From Owenia fusiformis (taxonomy: Eukaryota; Annelida; Polychaeta; Sabellida; Oweniidae), in contig CAIIXF020000011.1 of assembly GCA_903813345.2 (NCBI GenBank), forward strand, positions 26,960,166-27,024,165: a stretch of 64,000 nucleotides of DNA, given 5' to 3'. The notes under the pieces are model-generated. The model saw only the letters and a list, made by a program, of their open reading frames with translations. It searched no databases and was not told the origin of the DNA. The position numbers and the translations under genes were made by a program. Position 1 is the first letter of the stretch. Each line of letters opens with the position of its first letter. Shown piece by piece: positions 11,320 to 23,600 of the stretch.

Positions 11320-12195
11320 TCAGCTAAGGATAAAGTGCATGAGTGTTTCGTTTCCATTTCCACAGGAGAGACGATTTGGAGAGTCGATCACCCTGATGGA
11401 AAGTAAATGCGAATTCAGTAGCGTAGGGCGGTATCTAAATTGCGCGTGAATTATAGGCCTGTTAACTTTGAGATCCCCCCAATAATAATGTCTGTTTAAT
11501 TTAAATTTGAAAAAATTGAAAGGGGTTTTGTCTTTAATTGCCTTTGGAAGATCGTTCAACGTCCTCATGATTGAGGGTACTAAAGAGGTCCGATGCAGAT
11601 TACGTATAGTCTTATTTAACTGGTATTTTTTGCTGATCTTAATTCGTAATTTGTTCTGTCATTGACCTTTCCTGGTAGAAGGTTTTTATAATGATTGGGA
11701 GTTTTTCCAATCATAATTTTTGCGAGTATTGAAATATTAAAGTAGCTTCTTCGAAGTTTTAAGTTGACCACCCAAAGCCGTTTCCTGCTTTTACATAACT
11801 TGATTTTTTCATTCCCAAGTGACCACTCAAGATTTTTATATTGAATGTTTCAATCGTTTGGCTTCCCTATTATCATAGATTATACAACCATAGTCGAATA
11901 TTAAAATAACGTTTGTATATGGTATCTAAAGTTCGTCTGGGTAGTTTTGTTTTTAGTTTTGCCATGACATTTACTAGTTTTGTGGCTTTAGCACAGGTGG
12001 TGGTAATATGTTCATTCGATTTTTCCACTTGGTCAACAAAATCATTTATGAAAATTAGAAAAAGAAGAAGTCCAACAACGGAGCCTTGTGGTACTCCCGC
12101 TCTTAATGGCAACAAGTCTGAGTGATTTCCATTGACAACTACTCATAGCAATCAATTTGTTAGGTAACATTCAATCCACTTCAGCAGGCTTCCAC
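11320..12195 (-). pseudogene. Decayed LINE reverse transcriptase, C-terminal part
   Basis: Read on the minus strand from 12195 downward: GSLLKWIECYLTN, then the hallmark AGVPQGSV.G.LLFLIFINDF of non-LTR retrotransposon RT. Next is LKTKLPRRTLDTIYKRYF of the thumb region, then RTLNDLPKAIKD, and finally IHAQFRYRPTLLN..SCGNGNETLMHFIL, which matches the usual C-terminal tail of such RTs. The YxDD segment between INDF and LKTKLP is missing. Stops and frame breaks occur throughout, so it is non-functional. The N-terminal continuation lies at 13365-13540, beyond an inserted element. It resembles LINE RTs of the CR1/Jockey type; the exact clade cannot be fixed from this. Confidence 0.85.
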
Positions 12196-12225
12196 AAATT
12201 TTTTATTTTTTTAGTTAGTTTTTAG

Positions 12226-13345
12226 AATGCCGTGTTTCGAAGAAACGGCATTCTATAGTTTTCGCCTTTTTCTTATTATTATTATTATTCCACGCAAGAT
12301 TTCTCCGCACACACCGACATGTCAGCTAATTAGCATATACCATCAACCTTGACATGTTCCTGGGCTACAGGGAAATGCCTTCATTTTTTTAATTAGCCCC
12401 TCCTTAATTAGCCAAGGTCAAATCGCAAATTTTTACATTTTTGCACGTACAAGGAGTAACCATTTTTATTTTTTACACAAAATTTGCATATGCCATCCCT
12501 CACAATTGCCATTTCACATATATTCCGGGTTTTAAAATTGGGTGCCCCAAATTTGAAAAATGGGGCACCCCAGTGGGGCAAAATTTGAAAACTGTGTATC
12601 CTATCCCAATTCTGAGCAGATATAAAGAATAGAAGCCCCTGATTCCAAAAATGCTTTCGGTTTTGGAATCCGACCTCTGAGTGACCTTGAAAAGGTCAAC
12701 AAGTTCAAAAATCAAAATCGCTCAAATTGATTCCAAATTGGTACCATTGTATTACACTGTACTCGGATAGAGTAAATTAGGTCACCATTTTGACCTTGAC
12801 CTTTGACATTGACCTTCAAATGACCTCAAAGTTGAAAACTAGGATTTTCATTCCAATTCTTTGCAAGTATGAAGTATGGATGTCCCTGATTCTAAATATG
12901 CTTGTGGTTTTGGAATTTGACCTCCGGGTGACCTTGAAAAGGTCAAAAAGGTTAAATTGCTAAAATTGCTCAAATTGATTCGAAATTGGTACCATTGTAT
13001 TACACTGTACTAAACTAGAGTAAATTAGGTCAACATTTTGACCTTGACCTTTGACCTTCACCGTAAAATGACGTAAAACTTATTTCTTGTTTTACCTGTT
13101 CAAGGAGCCACTGTAGTTATTTTTTGCATGCCTTACTCTTCCCATTTAACATATCTCTAGGGTTTATAATTTGGGTGATTTTCATTCCAATTCTTTGCAA
13201 GTATGAAGTATGTATGTCCCTGATTCTAAATATGCTTTCGGTTTTGGAATTCGACCTCTGCGTGACCTTGAAAAAGGTCAATTGTGCACCGAATTTGCTG
13301 CTGCGGCGAGGAACGGCATTCTACGAAATCGCCCCCGTGGCGATT
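12226..13345. mobile_element. Repeat element with GGCATTCTA ends, inserted within the LINE
   Basis: It begins with a local hairpin (GAATGCCGT..ACGGCATTCTA) and ends with ACGGCATTCTACGAAATCGCC. The interior has repeated blocks rich in GACCTTGACCTTTGACCTTCA, two of them near-copies about 250 bp apart (about 12665-12835 and 12905-13075). There is no coding capacity. RT fragments lie on both sides in the same orientation, so the element interrupts an older LINE. Confidence 0.6.
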
Positions 13346-13364
13346 TTAAATGTCTAGTTTTAAT

Positions 13365-13540
13365 TAGTTTCACTCCTTTATCGTTGTCAAGAGCATCACT
13401 CATTTCATCAGCTATGCGGATACGTTGATTAATTGTAGAGTCTAGTGGTTTAAATCGGGATTGGCGAAGTTATCCTATCCTTGAAATTAAATAATCTCTT
13501 AAACACCAATTTCCAAGGATTTTGAAAGTGCACATAATCA
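13365..13540 (-). pseudogene. Decayed LINE reverse transcriptase, upstream part
   Basis: On the minus strand the frame reads RQSRFKPLDSTINQRIR, followed by IADEMSDALDNDKGVKLI. This matches the conserved N-Q-S-G-F-x-P-x-D-S-T-I-N-Q-L stretch just before the first catalytic aspartate of LINE RTs. The next 30 or so residues, including the catalytic F/ISKAFD segment, are absent. The reading resumes at 12195 after the inserted element. Confidence 0.75.
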
Positions 13541-13551
13541 TCTTTTTGGCT

Positions 13552-14760
13552 CACACAGTGAGCCTATGGGATTGACCAGGCGTCCGTCCGTCCGTTGGTC
13601 CGTCCGTCAACATTGGCCGCACAAATTAAAACTGCTATTCGGATTGAGTCCTATCCACATTCATTTTATGCATATCCATAATCCCTATTTGACCTATCAT
13701 CGCCATTTCCCAAGTTCGCCCGGTTTCCGAGAAATTGCGGATTTTGACGTCAAAAAGGCAAATTTTCTGTAAATACTAGACACTTTGTTGAAGTAGAACT
13801 TTCAAATACCTTTTAGTAGTTGGTGTATATGCAACTTATGTCCTCTGAAGATTTCAAAGCTCCTGGAATTACGGTTTTTGGTGTTTACACTATAAAATTT
13901 GAAAAAAAGTAGGACTTAGTTATTTTCAGGAAACTTTCTCATGTATAAAGTCAATGGCAGGTTTTGTGATTGACAAGATTCTTAAAGTTTGCCTTATACT
14001 TGATCATTTCCTGCAATAAATTACATCATTAATAGATTTAAGCATTCCCTACATATTTCTCAATATATGTCAGCATCAAATTTTTACCGTTTTTGAGATA
14101 TTTGACGTCAAAATAGTAAAACAGTAAAAATAAGTTATTTTTCAACTTGCTTCAATTTGACCAAATATTTTTTTGAAAATCATCTACAAGTTACCAGGAG
14201 TTCAAATCTGACATTAGTTTTAGGATTTGACCTTTACTTGACCTTCAGTGACCTTCGAAAGGTCAAAAAAGTTGATTTTTCAAATTGATTTTTGGATGTA
14301 AATTTTGGTCAGCTTAATCACAAAAGTCCTCACTGAGCTCTGAATAAGTAAAATTTTCAAGGTCAAAGGTCATCAAACTAGGTCACACAACTATGCTATC
14401 TAAGTTTCTCAAAGTTCGAGACTACAAATCCAAATCAATATTTTTGTTTGAAAGTCAGGATATAAATTCCTCTGAAGGTTCCAAACTGTGTGAGCATAGG
14501 ACCGTGGGTCCTTCATTTAAGATTGGAGTGACGTTAGCTTTGAGAATTTCTTACCATGATTCTTCGATGTTAGATATAGAACTGTAAAGAAACGTAACGG
14601 TCTCCAAAGGGTTTATGTTCAACTTTTTGAAAAATAGCTTTAACCTTATTTTAGAAGCGATACCATCCAGAAAAAATTGACTTTGCCATGACATTCGACA
14701 CTATAACGCTTCACTGCACAGCTTTTTGATAAATTCGGCATATTGTTTTACCTTCAAAGT
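13552..14760. mobile_element. Repeat element beginning GGCTCACACAGTGAGCC with GTCC-rich head
   Basis: It starts with the palindrome GGCTCACACAGTGAGCC, followed by CGTCCGTCCGTCC. It continues AT-rich with a GACCTTCAGTGACCTTCGAA segment shared in style with the neighbouring element. This head is familiar from repeats annotated in several marine invertebrates. The right boundary is uncertain and no protein is encoded. Confidence 0.45.
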
Positions 14761-14901
14761 CTCACTAGCTTGTTTTTACCTTATGATGGTAACCTGCTTG
14801 AATTATAAAATACGATCAGTATCAGTTTATGTATCAAAGGCCAATTAAGGGAGTTGGGAAACCAAGGTAATATGTATCCCCAGCTCTAGACTACTAGCAT
14901 A

Positions 14902-16228
14902 CAGGGTGGGCTATAACATTTGTACACCGGATCATTCTTAAAATAGATCACACAGATAAACCATATGAAGGATATAAAAAGATGGGGAATTCAATGGGCG
15001 TCTCTTACCTTTAACGCTATATCACAATTGTTGATGGTGATGTCCCAAATCACTACTCACTAACATTAAAGAATGAGAGTAGACATTAGTTAAGTTTATC
15101 TTCATGAGTAATAATAGTCCTCAATTTATTCATAATCTAGTTATTTTATACTTAACATGTTTCAATTTATTCCGTGCAACATACTTATCTTCATAGCCTA
15201 GTCCGGTTTTAGCACAGAAGTACTAATTTTCAAACCCTTTTCAAAATATTTAAGACTCGCTAGGTGAATGTCAGTAAAATCTCTTAAAAATCAAAATATT
15301 GATAAAATAGGATTTTAAAAAAATTGAACACTTCTCAGGCTATTTATATTTGAACTCTAAAATGATAATATTGTGAGATGCGAGTAGAAAAAGATGATGA
15401 TGATGATGATGGTATTCACAAATGCTTTACTATTTCACTACCTATTTTATATTAAATCAAATCATCTGAAATAGAAATTTGTAGACACACCAACAAATAT
15501 ATATAATATGTATATGAGTAGACTGAGTAGATGTAAGGGGTTCATGGTAAACCAATACTGTTCGTTCTCCCAACACGTGGTAGTTTCAGACGTTGACCTA
15601 AGATAATCCAATTATGTTGTTTTTGGAACACCATGACATGAGCTAATTTTTGAATCATTTCCAACAAGATGGGGCTCCAATCAATAGATCACCACATGAG
15701 TGTCTAATGTTTAAAGGAAATGTGTCTAGAAACACCCCCCCCCGCCTTAATCACTGCCTCCCTAAGATCACCCGATCACTCAAACGTCTGCGACTACCAC
15801 GTATGGTGAGAACTAACAAAATTGGTGTACTATAATCCTTTAAATCTATTCAGTTCCTTAAGGACAGAATTATTGAGAAGTGAAATTCATTGTCTCAACA
15901 GCCTATCAATGATGCTTTTGACCAGTTTAGGCCAAAATGAAGGGCTACAATTTATCAAAATTGTGGACATATTGAGTGTCTGTTTATGAAAATCAAATTG
16001 ACAGAAAACTTGATTTGCAAGTTTTGGAAAACCTGTTTTGAAACGAAAATGATGTCGTTTATATTATGGACGCTGGTTGACAGACATTATAATAAATTTG
16101 AATCTATGATATGCCAAATTAAAGATGAGTAAATTTCCTATCAACTGGTATATAATATGACATGTTTTCATCAAGAAAATCAATATTTACTTTTGAAATA
16201 AGAGTGTCCCATTTTTTAGACCACCCTG
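14902..16228 (+). pseudogene. Dead mariner-like transposon (1.33 kb) with transposase remnants
   Basis: The ends CAGGGTGGGCTATAA and TTTTTAGACCACCCTG form imperfect inverted repeats; the left flank is TA. The length is the standard mariner size. Inside on the + strand, NHFQQDGAP at about 15653 is the second catalytic-Asp motif of mariner/IS630 transposases. The SPD of the third motif is at about 15774 in another frame, roughly 34-35 residues on. Still further, LKDRII at about 15858, then AFDQFRP and an IYQNCGHIE segment match the C-terminal helical region. Stops and frameshifts, and a C-run at 15734, show it is inactive. Confidence 0.75.
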
Positions 16229-16619
16229 TTTATAACCGAAAACTCATTAATTTTCATTACATTTAGTTCACATGTACTTTTTAAAATAATTTATATAACC
16301 GTCGTATTTTTGTCCCAACCTGTACTTGCCATATATCGTATTACAACTAGGTGTATGCTGCGCGTATGTACTACCCGCGAACGCTAATCAAAATTGAAAT
16401 CTGAGATTTATTTTCTAAATATAGTTCACCGCGTTGTCTTCCTTTGATATATCTTATATCCCATATAGGATACATACTGTGTAACATACACGTGGTCATA
16501 TTTCACAAAAAAACTATAAGTGCAAAAAGTGCAATGTGTTTGATGATCAATTGATTGGAATGTTTTCGATAATGAGTCATCCAAGGTTTCATTTGTGATT
16601 TTTTGAGCGAGAATATACA

Positions 16620-17170
16620 CACGCCCGGTGATCGGAAAAATAGGACGGAGAGGGGGCAGGCAATTTCTGCTAGAATATTCAACAAATTGGAAGATTTATT
16701 TTCAAGAGAAAGTTTACCATTAAATTGCCTAATGTATAGGCGCACGGTATGATAAAACATGTTAGGTCTATTAAAAAGGCGCAAGGCAACCAACGTCAAA
16801 CATTCCAACAGTTTTTATTCTATAAATTAGCAAAAATGGTCTACGCGACCTTGAATATTATCTTATATTCCGAACTATTAAAGTTACATTTATGCGACAC
16901 CCTAAAACACACGTGCGCGACCTTTTTGCGACGTGTCATTGCCTTTTGCACGCTGGTGGTGTTGCGCCTTTTAATGGATCTCGTATCTAGGACTAATATC
17001 TGTTCAAAAAAATCCTCAAAGGCCAAACGTATTTTACCATACCGTGTGCCCATGTATTAGACAATTCAACTCGGTAAACTTTCCCTTGAAAAAATAATTC
17101 GTCCATTAATATTCTAGCAGAAATTGCCTGCCCCCAACCCTCTGTCCCATTTTTTCGATCACCGGGCGTG
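16620..17170. mobile_element. 551-bp foldback element with CACGCCCGGTGATCGG ends
   Basis: The left arm (16620-16735) is repeated in inverse orientation at 17060-17170. Shared blocks are CACGCCCGGTGATCG, GGCAGGCAATTTCTGCTAGA and AAGAAAGTTTACC-like sequence. The spacer is GC-richer than the flanks and non-coding. A third, single arm of the same family is at 56620-56780. Confidence 0.8.
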
Positions 17171-17447
17171 ATTCAGGCGTAATGTCGACTTCGAGACCCT
17201 TGAAATAACCATTCAAGAAACTTCAATTTTGACATGGACCTTTTTAAGGTAGTGCAAATATTTGTATGGTATTGCGAATATTTAGGTATTGCTAATTTAC
17301 GTTCAATGATGCTTTGGATACAGTTTGCTTAGCGTCTAGCTTAAAATGGAATAGGGGGTAAAAGTCTAAGATAAATGCATTATTGATTATGTATGCGATT
17401 ATACCTAACTTATCATATTATAACTGAGGATTATAACTGGTAAGGAT

Positions 17448-18497
17448 GCCCTGGGAGATACGAGGGTATATCATAAAGTTCTCATAATATCTCTCTAATT
17501 TTTTTATTTTTCAATATATTCCAATGAAAATTTCATAGAATCTGCAGTATAGAATGCTTTATTAATCTATCAAAAAATATTTTGTATAACAGAAATATTA
17601 GATAAGTAATGGTTGCCATAGTAACCGGAAATCAAGGCACCCGGGGCAAACAAAAATAATTGAGAGAATGAGCTTAATTAACATTATTTACATACATAAC
17701 AAACTCTCATAGATTACCAAACACATTAAAATGTTAACTTGAATATGTTGTTAAATGCTTTTACTATAAAATAAATTGATCATGTGGATTGTGTGGTGTC
17801 ATTGGAAATGCTTACATGTTTTACTAGATGTGATACCAGACTCTGAGAATCAAAGCTTAATGATCAGAAATGACTGAGTAAGATAATGCATAGATGCAGG
17901 GATCATCAGAAAAATAATATTCACACTGATAAAAAGTTTAACTTAGTTCGAAAAATCCTTTGCTCATACTATAGATGATCTAAAACAAATATGTTGCAAA
18001 GATATCAACATAATTACACCCTATGTGTGGTCTATCATTTATTTAAGATAAACTAAAGTGGAGAATGGACTTTCCTTGGAATATTTGACAAATCAGTTGT
18101 AGTGTCTAACATCACTTCTAATGAAGCATTACAATCATCCATTATGAGATCACACAATTCACATGACCATTATAACAGTTTAAAACAGTCAAAAATACAT
18201 GGTATTTAACAATTTGATGTGTTTCATAGCTTATTTGATAACTTATTATGCATTTAAACATGGTTAGTTAGGGCTTTTCCCGCACGATTTTTTATTTGCC
18301 CTGGGTGCCTTGATTTCCGGTTACTATGGCAACCATTTCTTAAATAATATTTCTGTTATACCAAATATTTTTTGATAGATTAATACAGCATTCTATACTA
18401 CACATTCTGTGAAAAATTCATCAGAAAATATTGAAAAATAAAAAAATTAGAGAGATATTATGAGAACTTTATGATATACCCTCGTATATCTCTAGGA
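17448..18497. mobile_element. 1.05-kb element with about 210-bp inverted repeats
   Basis: The left arm, about 17450-17660, runs from GAGATACGAGGGTATATC to GGCACCCGGGGCAAA. It recurs inverted at about 18290-18497, with shared segments ATCATAAAGTTCTCATAATA and TTGCCATAGTAACCGGAAAT. The 630-bp centre has no gene. It is a non-autonomous foldback-type element. Confidence 0.8.
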
Positions 18498-18974
18498 TGT
18501 GCGATGGGTAATTATATATTCGCATATACCCCCTACAATGTTACATACGTATGTGGTATACTTTGACTGGGAGATCCTGTTAATATACTCAATGATGCGC
18601 ACACAAAATAGTAGGTAGTCAGCATTTTAGGATGCAAAGCTTGGATTGATTAATGGACTATATAATGCAGTAATCACAAGGCATTAACATGCAAAATATC
18701 ACAACCTGTCATTTGTTACATTTGTTATATACGCCAAACGCCGGACACCAACCGCCGATCGCCATGCACAAAAAGGTTTGAAACTATGAAACCATGTTAC
18801 CATTTCTGGATGCGACATAAAAATCTCCAACTCAAAATAATACATGCATGATGTTTCTCAATGCTCAGAATATTGCGAACGTGTGAAACAGCTGATTCAA
18901 ATGAGAGTAGTGCATGTCGCCTGATAAGTCGTTCCATGAATATCTAACAGATTGATTCACTGATCTTACTTAAC

Positions 18975-19271
18975 AGCACAACCGTCAAGATATGTCGGAT
19001 GCCGCGTAACACACTGCTGGTTCACAACTTAAATGATACCTATTCTTTGTAATTGTAAATGTCATATCATGCAGCTTATGTTTGTGCAGTAAAATTTGTT
19101 ATTCACGTGCTGTACATTATTTTAATTAATATAAATAATTTCACAATATGAAGTGCGCCTCTAAGCATACAGGTTTTAAAACGAGGGTTAAAGTCCGAGT
19201 TCACTAACCAAGCCAGAATTGTTAGTATAGTTATGCTAAAAATACAGATGATATAAAATAGTTCGGCTCAA
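18975..19271 (+). repeat. Direct duplication, copy A (uninterrupted)
   Basis: This runs from CAGCACAACCGT to GTTCGGCTCAATATG and is closely matched at 20101-20634. It retains the unbroken junction GTATAGTTATGCTAAAAAT, the empty site for the insertion found in copy B. Copy A has an extra 16 bases (CAAGATATGTCGGATG and neighbours) near its start. Confidence 0.85.
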
Positions 19272-20100
19272 TATGCACCCTTGGTATACGCAGCTAACGA
19301 AAATTGACCGGTACGGGTCAAAAGCTGGACCGGTACGGGTTAACGGTTTTATTTGAATTTAAAATAGCCATAACTTGCTCAATATTGACTTACTCGTGTC
19401 TAATTTGAAATATATGATGCCTCTCGATGCTTTTAAGTACCCACATTTTTTACAGATTTTTAAACGGACCAAAACTCTCTAAATGCGCATTTATGCTCTT
19501 TTCTCTCGAGAACGACTGTCTCATTTTCACGATAACTTTTATTTAGTACTTCTAACATATAAGATCTATTTTTCCCCATCAAGGTATGATGTAAATGACA
19601 TGCTATTTACATCTTGTGAGTTTCAATGACGCGTTTGATTTTATAAAAAAAATGCCAAACTTTGTGACAAAGAATTTCATCAGCTATTGACCCGAACCGG
19701 TCCGTCTTCTCGCTGCAAGCAGATTGCCCCGAACCGGTCCGTCTTCTCGCTGCAAGCAGGATGAAATTCTTTGTCACAATTGTTGCCCCATACCAAATTT
19801 GAACTAAATTGGTTAAGGAATAAAAAAGTTATGACCAAATTACCATATTTCAAAATTATCAAATGCAACGTTTAACATGGTAAAAAATGTGCACTTTAAA
19901 ACTATATAGAGTCTTTTAAGCGTCTAAAAAATAAAATATTAATATACCATATAATTTTCATTTCAATTACCTATGTTTTGATATCTAATATGTTATATAT
20001 TATGCTAAAACCATTGTTCAAGAGTCTTCCGAAAACAGATATACCATTACGTGTTAGTAATTCTGTAAATGTACATGAGATCGGGACATAGTATGTTCTA
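19272..20100. repeat. Spacer between duplicates, with a 36-bp tandem repeat inside an inverted repeat
   Basis: A unit containing CCGAACCGGTCCGTCTTCTC is present twice in tandem (about 19691-19760). It is framed by the inverted pair TTGTGACAAAGAATTTCATC (19663-19682) and its complement (19760-19779). Two CCGGTACGGGT boxes at 19309 and 19331 are further related motifs. No gene is apparent. Confidence 0.6.
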
Positions 20101-20339
20101 CAGCACAACCGTAACACACTGCTGGTTCACGACTTAAATGATACCTATTCCTTGTAATTGTAAATGTCATATCATGCAGCTTATGTTTGTGCAGTAAAAT
20201 TTGTTTTACACGTGCTGGTGCTGTACATTATTTTAATTAATATAAATAATTTCACAATGAAGTGCGCTTCTAAGCATACAGGTTTTAAAACGAGGGTTAA
20301 AGTCCGAGTTCACTAACCAAGCCAGAATTGTTAGTATAG

Positions 20340-20374
<35 letters not shown>

Positions 20375-20634
20375 GCCTCCAATACTGAAGAATAGTTTGA
20401 CAATTAAAACAATCTTACACTATACCTTATGCTAATTAGACAATTACAATATCATGAATTATACATGTATATATGGGCAAAATTTAGACCCAAAATAACA
20501 ATGGATACATTGGTAAATCAGCTAAAAAATCTTCTGTGGTACATAATTGATACACTCTTACATGAAATAATCAAAACATTATCCCAATTTTTCATGCTAA
20601 AAATACAGATGATATAAAATAGTTCGGCTCAATA
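20101..20634 (+). repeat. Direct duplication, copy B (interrupted)
   Basis: This is a second copy of 18975-19271, about 95% alike by eye, split after GTATAGTTAT by a 250-bp insertion (20341-20593). It resumes with GCTAAAAATACAGATG. Confidence 0.85.
20341..20593 (-). mobile_element. Retroposon-like insertion with (TTTA)n / (TAAA)n tail
   Basis: The insertion begins with about nine TTTA repeats and ends next to CAT. Read on the minus strand, the unit therefore ends in a (TAAA)n tail, as LINE or SINE 3' ends do. The boundaries come from comparison with the empty site in copy A; any target duplication is only 2-3 bases. The body has no protein motif I recognise and may be a 3'-terminal LINE fragment. 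Confidence 0.65.
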
Positions 20635-20639
20635 TGAGA

Positions 20640-23600
20640 TGTTTACATAAAGACGCTAAACATGCATTTTCAATTTCTCCACATTCAAACGAGACTAATC
20701 AATTCTTATTGATAAAAAAGTAAGAATAGCTCAAATAAAAGATGTCACCAGATGCTCATGTTACAGCTAAAATATGTTGTCAACGGTGTGTGGTGGGTCA
20801 TTAATACGCTTGACAATATAATATAAACTGAAGGGCATATTACACTATCATATCACTGTCATATTCCCCACTCTCTCATTGGTCTATATATTACACGTGA
20901 CATAAAATAAAAAGACGTATGCAACGGCCTTCGGGCTTCGGTAAATATACCTTGCTGGAATCATTGAAAGATGATCAGGTATTCACCTCAATAGTATGAA
21001 ATATTTGTATATTATCCTTCAGGTTTACGGTTATTCATGCACTACACTTTGCAGAGGCTGTATTTACGCATGCGCATTTCGTATATTTATCATATATGTA
21101 TTTAAGAAATGTAGACCGAAAAGCAGGTATCATATCGACCAATAAACACCGCAGGGCTAGAGACAGAAACGTTTTCTGTATCCCAAACGACCGAAGGGAG
21201 CGAGGCGTTCGAAACATTTATGCGGAACGGACCGTTGATATCTGAATATTTATTTTGTTCCTTTAATACAATAGCTTAGAAATGTATGACAAGTTTGAAG
21301 AATTTTAAAAATCGTCAGATTTAAACAGGCCTTAACATGTGGTTCTAAAAGGAACTTCCAGTTGTCAAACTTAAGGAGGGGAGTGTATATGCCTATTTGT
21401 CAACGCGATTCTAACTAGGTGCAAATATTTAATTGGAAGGTGATTTATAACGGTCAGTAAAAACCAATGAGGAAGTCATTGCATTTCTTTAATTGACATA
21501 AACTTAAATCAAATACATGGTACATTCGTCACTTTACAAAAAATACGAGCTAAACTGCTCTTTAGTTTTACTAACTAATAACCGTGTAAACAGTACATAA
21601 TGTTTTATAAAAGAGTTAGCGTCAGTGTGATGTACGATTTTGTTGTTTTTTAACAAACAAATAACAGTTCCTGCTTTTCAGAAAGTCGACTTTATTAATT
21701 AGTAAAAGCATTAATAAAATTTCATGACATCTAACCAATTCACACGATGTGCAATTAGTGCTTTGGAGGTTTGGTGTATATTAAGATAAAAATGAAGTCT
21801 CATTGGTCTAGATATAAAGATCATACCTCTTTGAAAGTATTGTCAAAAGAAAATTTATTTGGTGTAATCCACTTGAATGGGCGTGATTATCAACGATAGT
21901 GACATAAATGTTGACAGGCTTGTTGACCCTAAGGTCAATCTACTTCGTTGCTTCTTTCAACTTTCGTAAGAATTGCAACACTTTAGTAAATGTGTATCTA
22001 AATAGGTCTAATGCCATTATCATTTACACATAATATTGAATAGATTTAATTATAACATGATGTACGGAGTAGCCCCTCTCGAGATATTAAAAATAGACAA
22101 TGTTTTTGTATTTTTAACTAAAGTGGTAACTTTATTTAGAAATCGATGACGTGACGTGGGCTGAAGGAGAAGAGGGTACTTTGTACCAGTGCTGATCAGG
22201 TAGAAAGTAACATAAAGAATCTATGTCATGGCAATCCTCGTGTTGCCATGAAATAATAGTCTACCGCCACTTATTGCTATTGACTTATCTGAAGTGCCTC
22301 CCCCGAGAGTACACCGATCCATACAACACCACACTATTCCTCCCGCAAATCAACTTACCAAGGCAATACTTTTTAAGACGTATCAAGAGCAAGGTGATCC
22401 CGCATTAATGATTTAAATAATAAATATGAGTAGTTCAAACTTAATTTCATATGGCAATTCAATAAAATCCTACGTCATACGACGTTTTTTAACATAAACA
22501 GGTTGAAGTTATTTTGACCAGGTATTCTTTTTTGGCATGGGTCGTACAATTAAAATCCATCCGATATTTCCACAAAATGAGAAGCTCTACGACCGGTTTT
22601 ATAGTTGTAATAAAACATTAAAGAAACATTGACGTAATACATGAAATTTCAACTTAACCAAACATTGCGTTTTTGAATCGTAATTGAGAAAAAATTGACA
22701 CGTCATAAAGTATCATCCCACTTATATGTATACCCTCAAACGGTCAATAAAACTTCAATAAGACAAGAAAGGTGTGTTAATAAATGACAGAATTGTTAAA
22801 ATAAATTAGTGTATTTCTATTAAGTTTTTCTAACTACAAGCTGATTTAAAAGAACTGTATGTAAGGGGGATTACGCTATTGTGCAAACACTAAGAAATAT
22901 TCAGCGGGACTTTCAAGTGTGACAATGTATGTTGACAAACATGAAGTTATATGCGCGTAAACGTTCTTTCTGGGCTAAACCTTAATCTGTATTTTGATAA
23001 TGATTTAGGCAAAATTTATGTTGGAAGCTCAGATTCAGAATTACAGCGAGGGATTTACGAAGCAAGGGGCATATTTTAAGCCCCCCACAGAGGTGTAACA
23101 GTTCCGAGTCAAAAAAGAAGGTCTTTTGGTACACGGACGCAACATTCTTCAAGTTCAACACATCATAGCCAATTTAATTCATTTTATACGAGAAAAAACG
23201 GAAAATAGACAGCACTCACCATCGCAAAGGAAGACACGATCGTTTCATAACCAAGTTGATTGCAAGTTTTCAAGTTAAACGAGTTATTTGACCAGAGACT
23301 GAATACTTGATGTTAAAGGATGTAATGATAAATTAAAACAAAACAGTAGACTCGGAAAGAGAAGTGGGTCATATATTTGCAAGCAGGTCAAGGAAGTGCA
23401 ATTTCGGATTAAGACAGTGTAGAATGCACATTTAGATAAGTGTAATGTCTATGCCACTTTAGAAGGATAACAGTTATCATCAATAGTCGGTTGATTCATT
23501 CAATTAATTGCAAACGGAAGACAATTAACGTTTCTTGGTTATGCGCATGACGTTGCGTTTTACACGGTAGAACAACAATAAAACGTTGTAATCACCTTCT

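Noticed and set aside
11151-11363. Minus-strand frame with a polyproline run
   Set aside because: The prolines are the complement of the 29-G tract, and the rest of the frame has no coding character.
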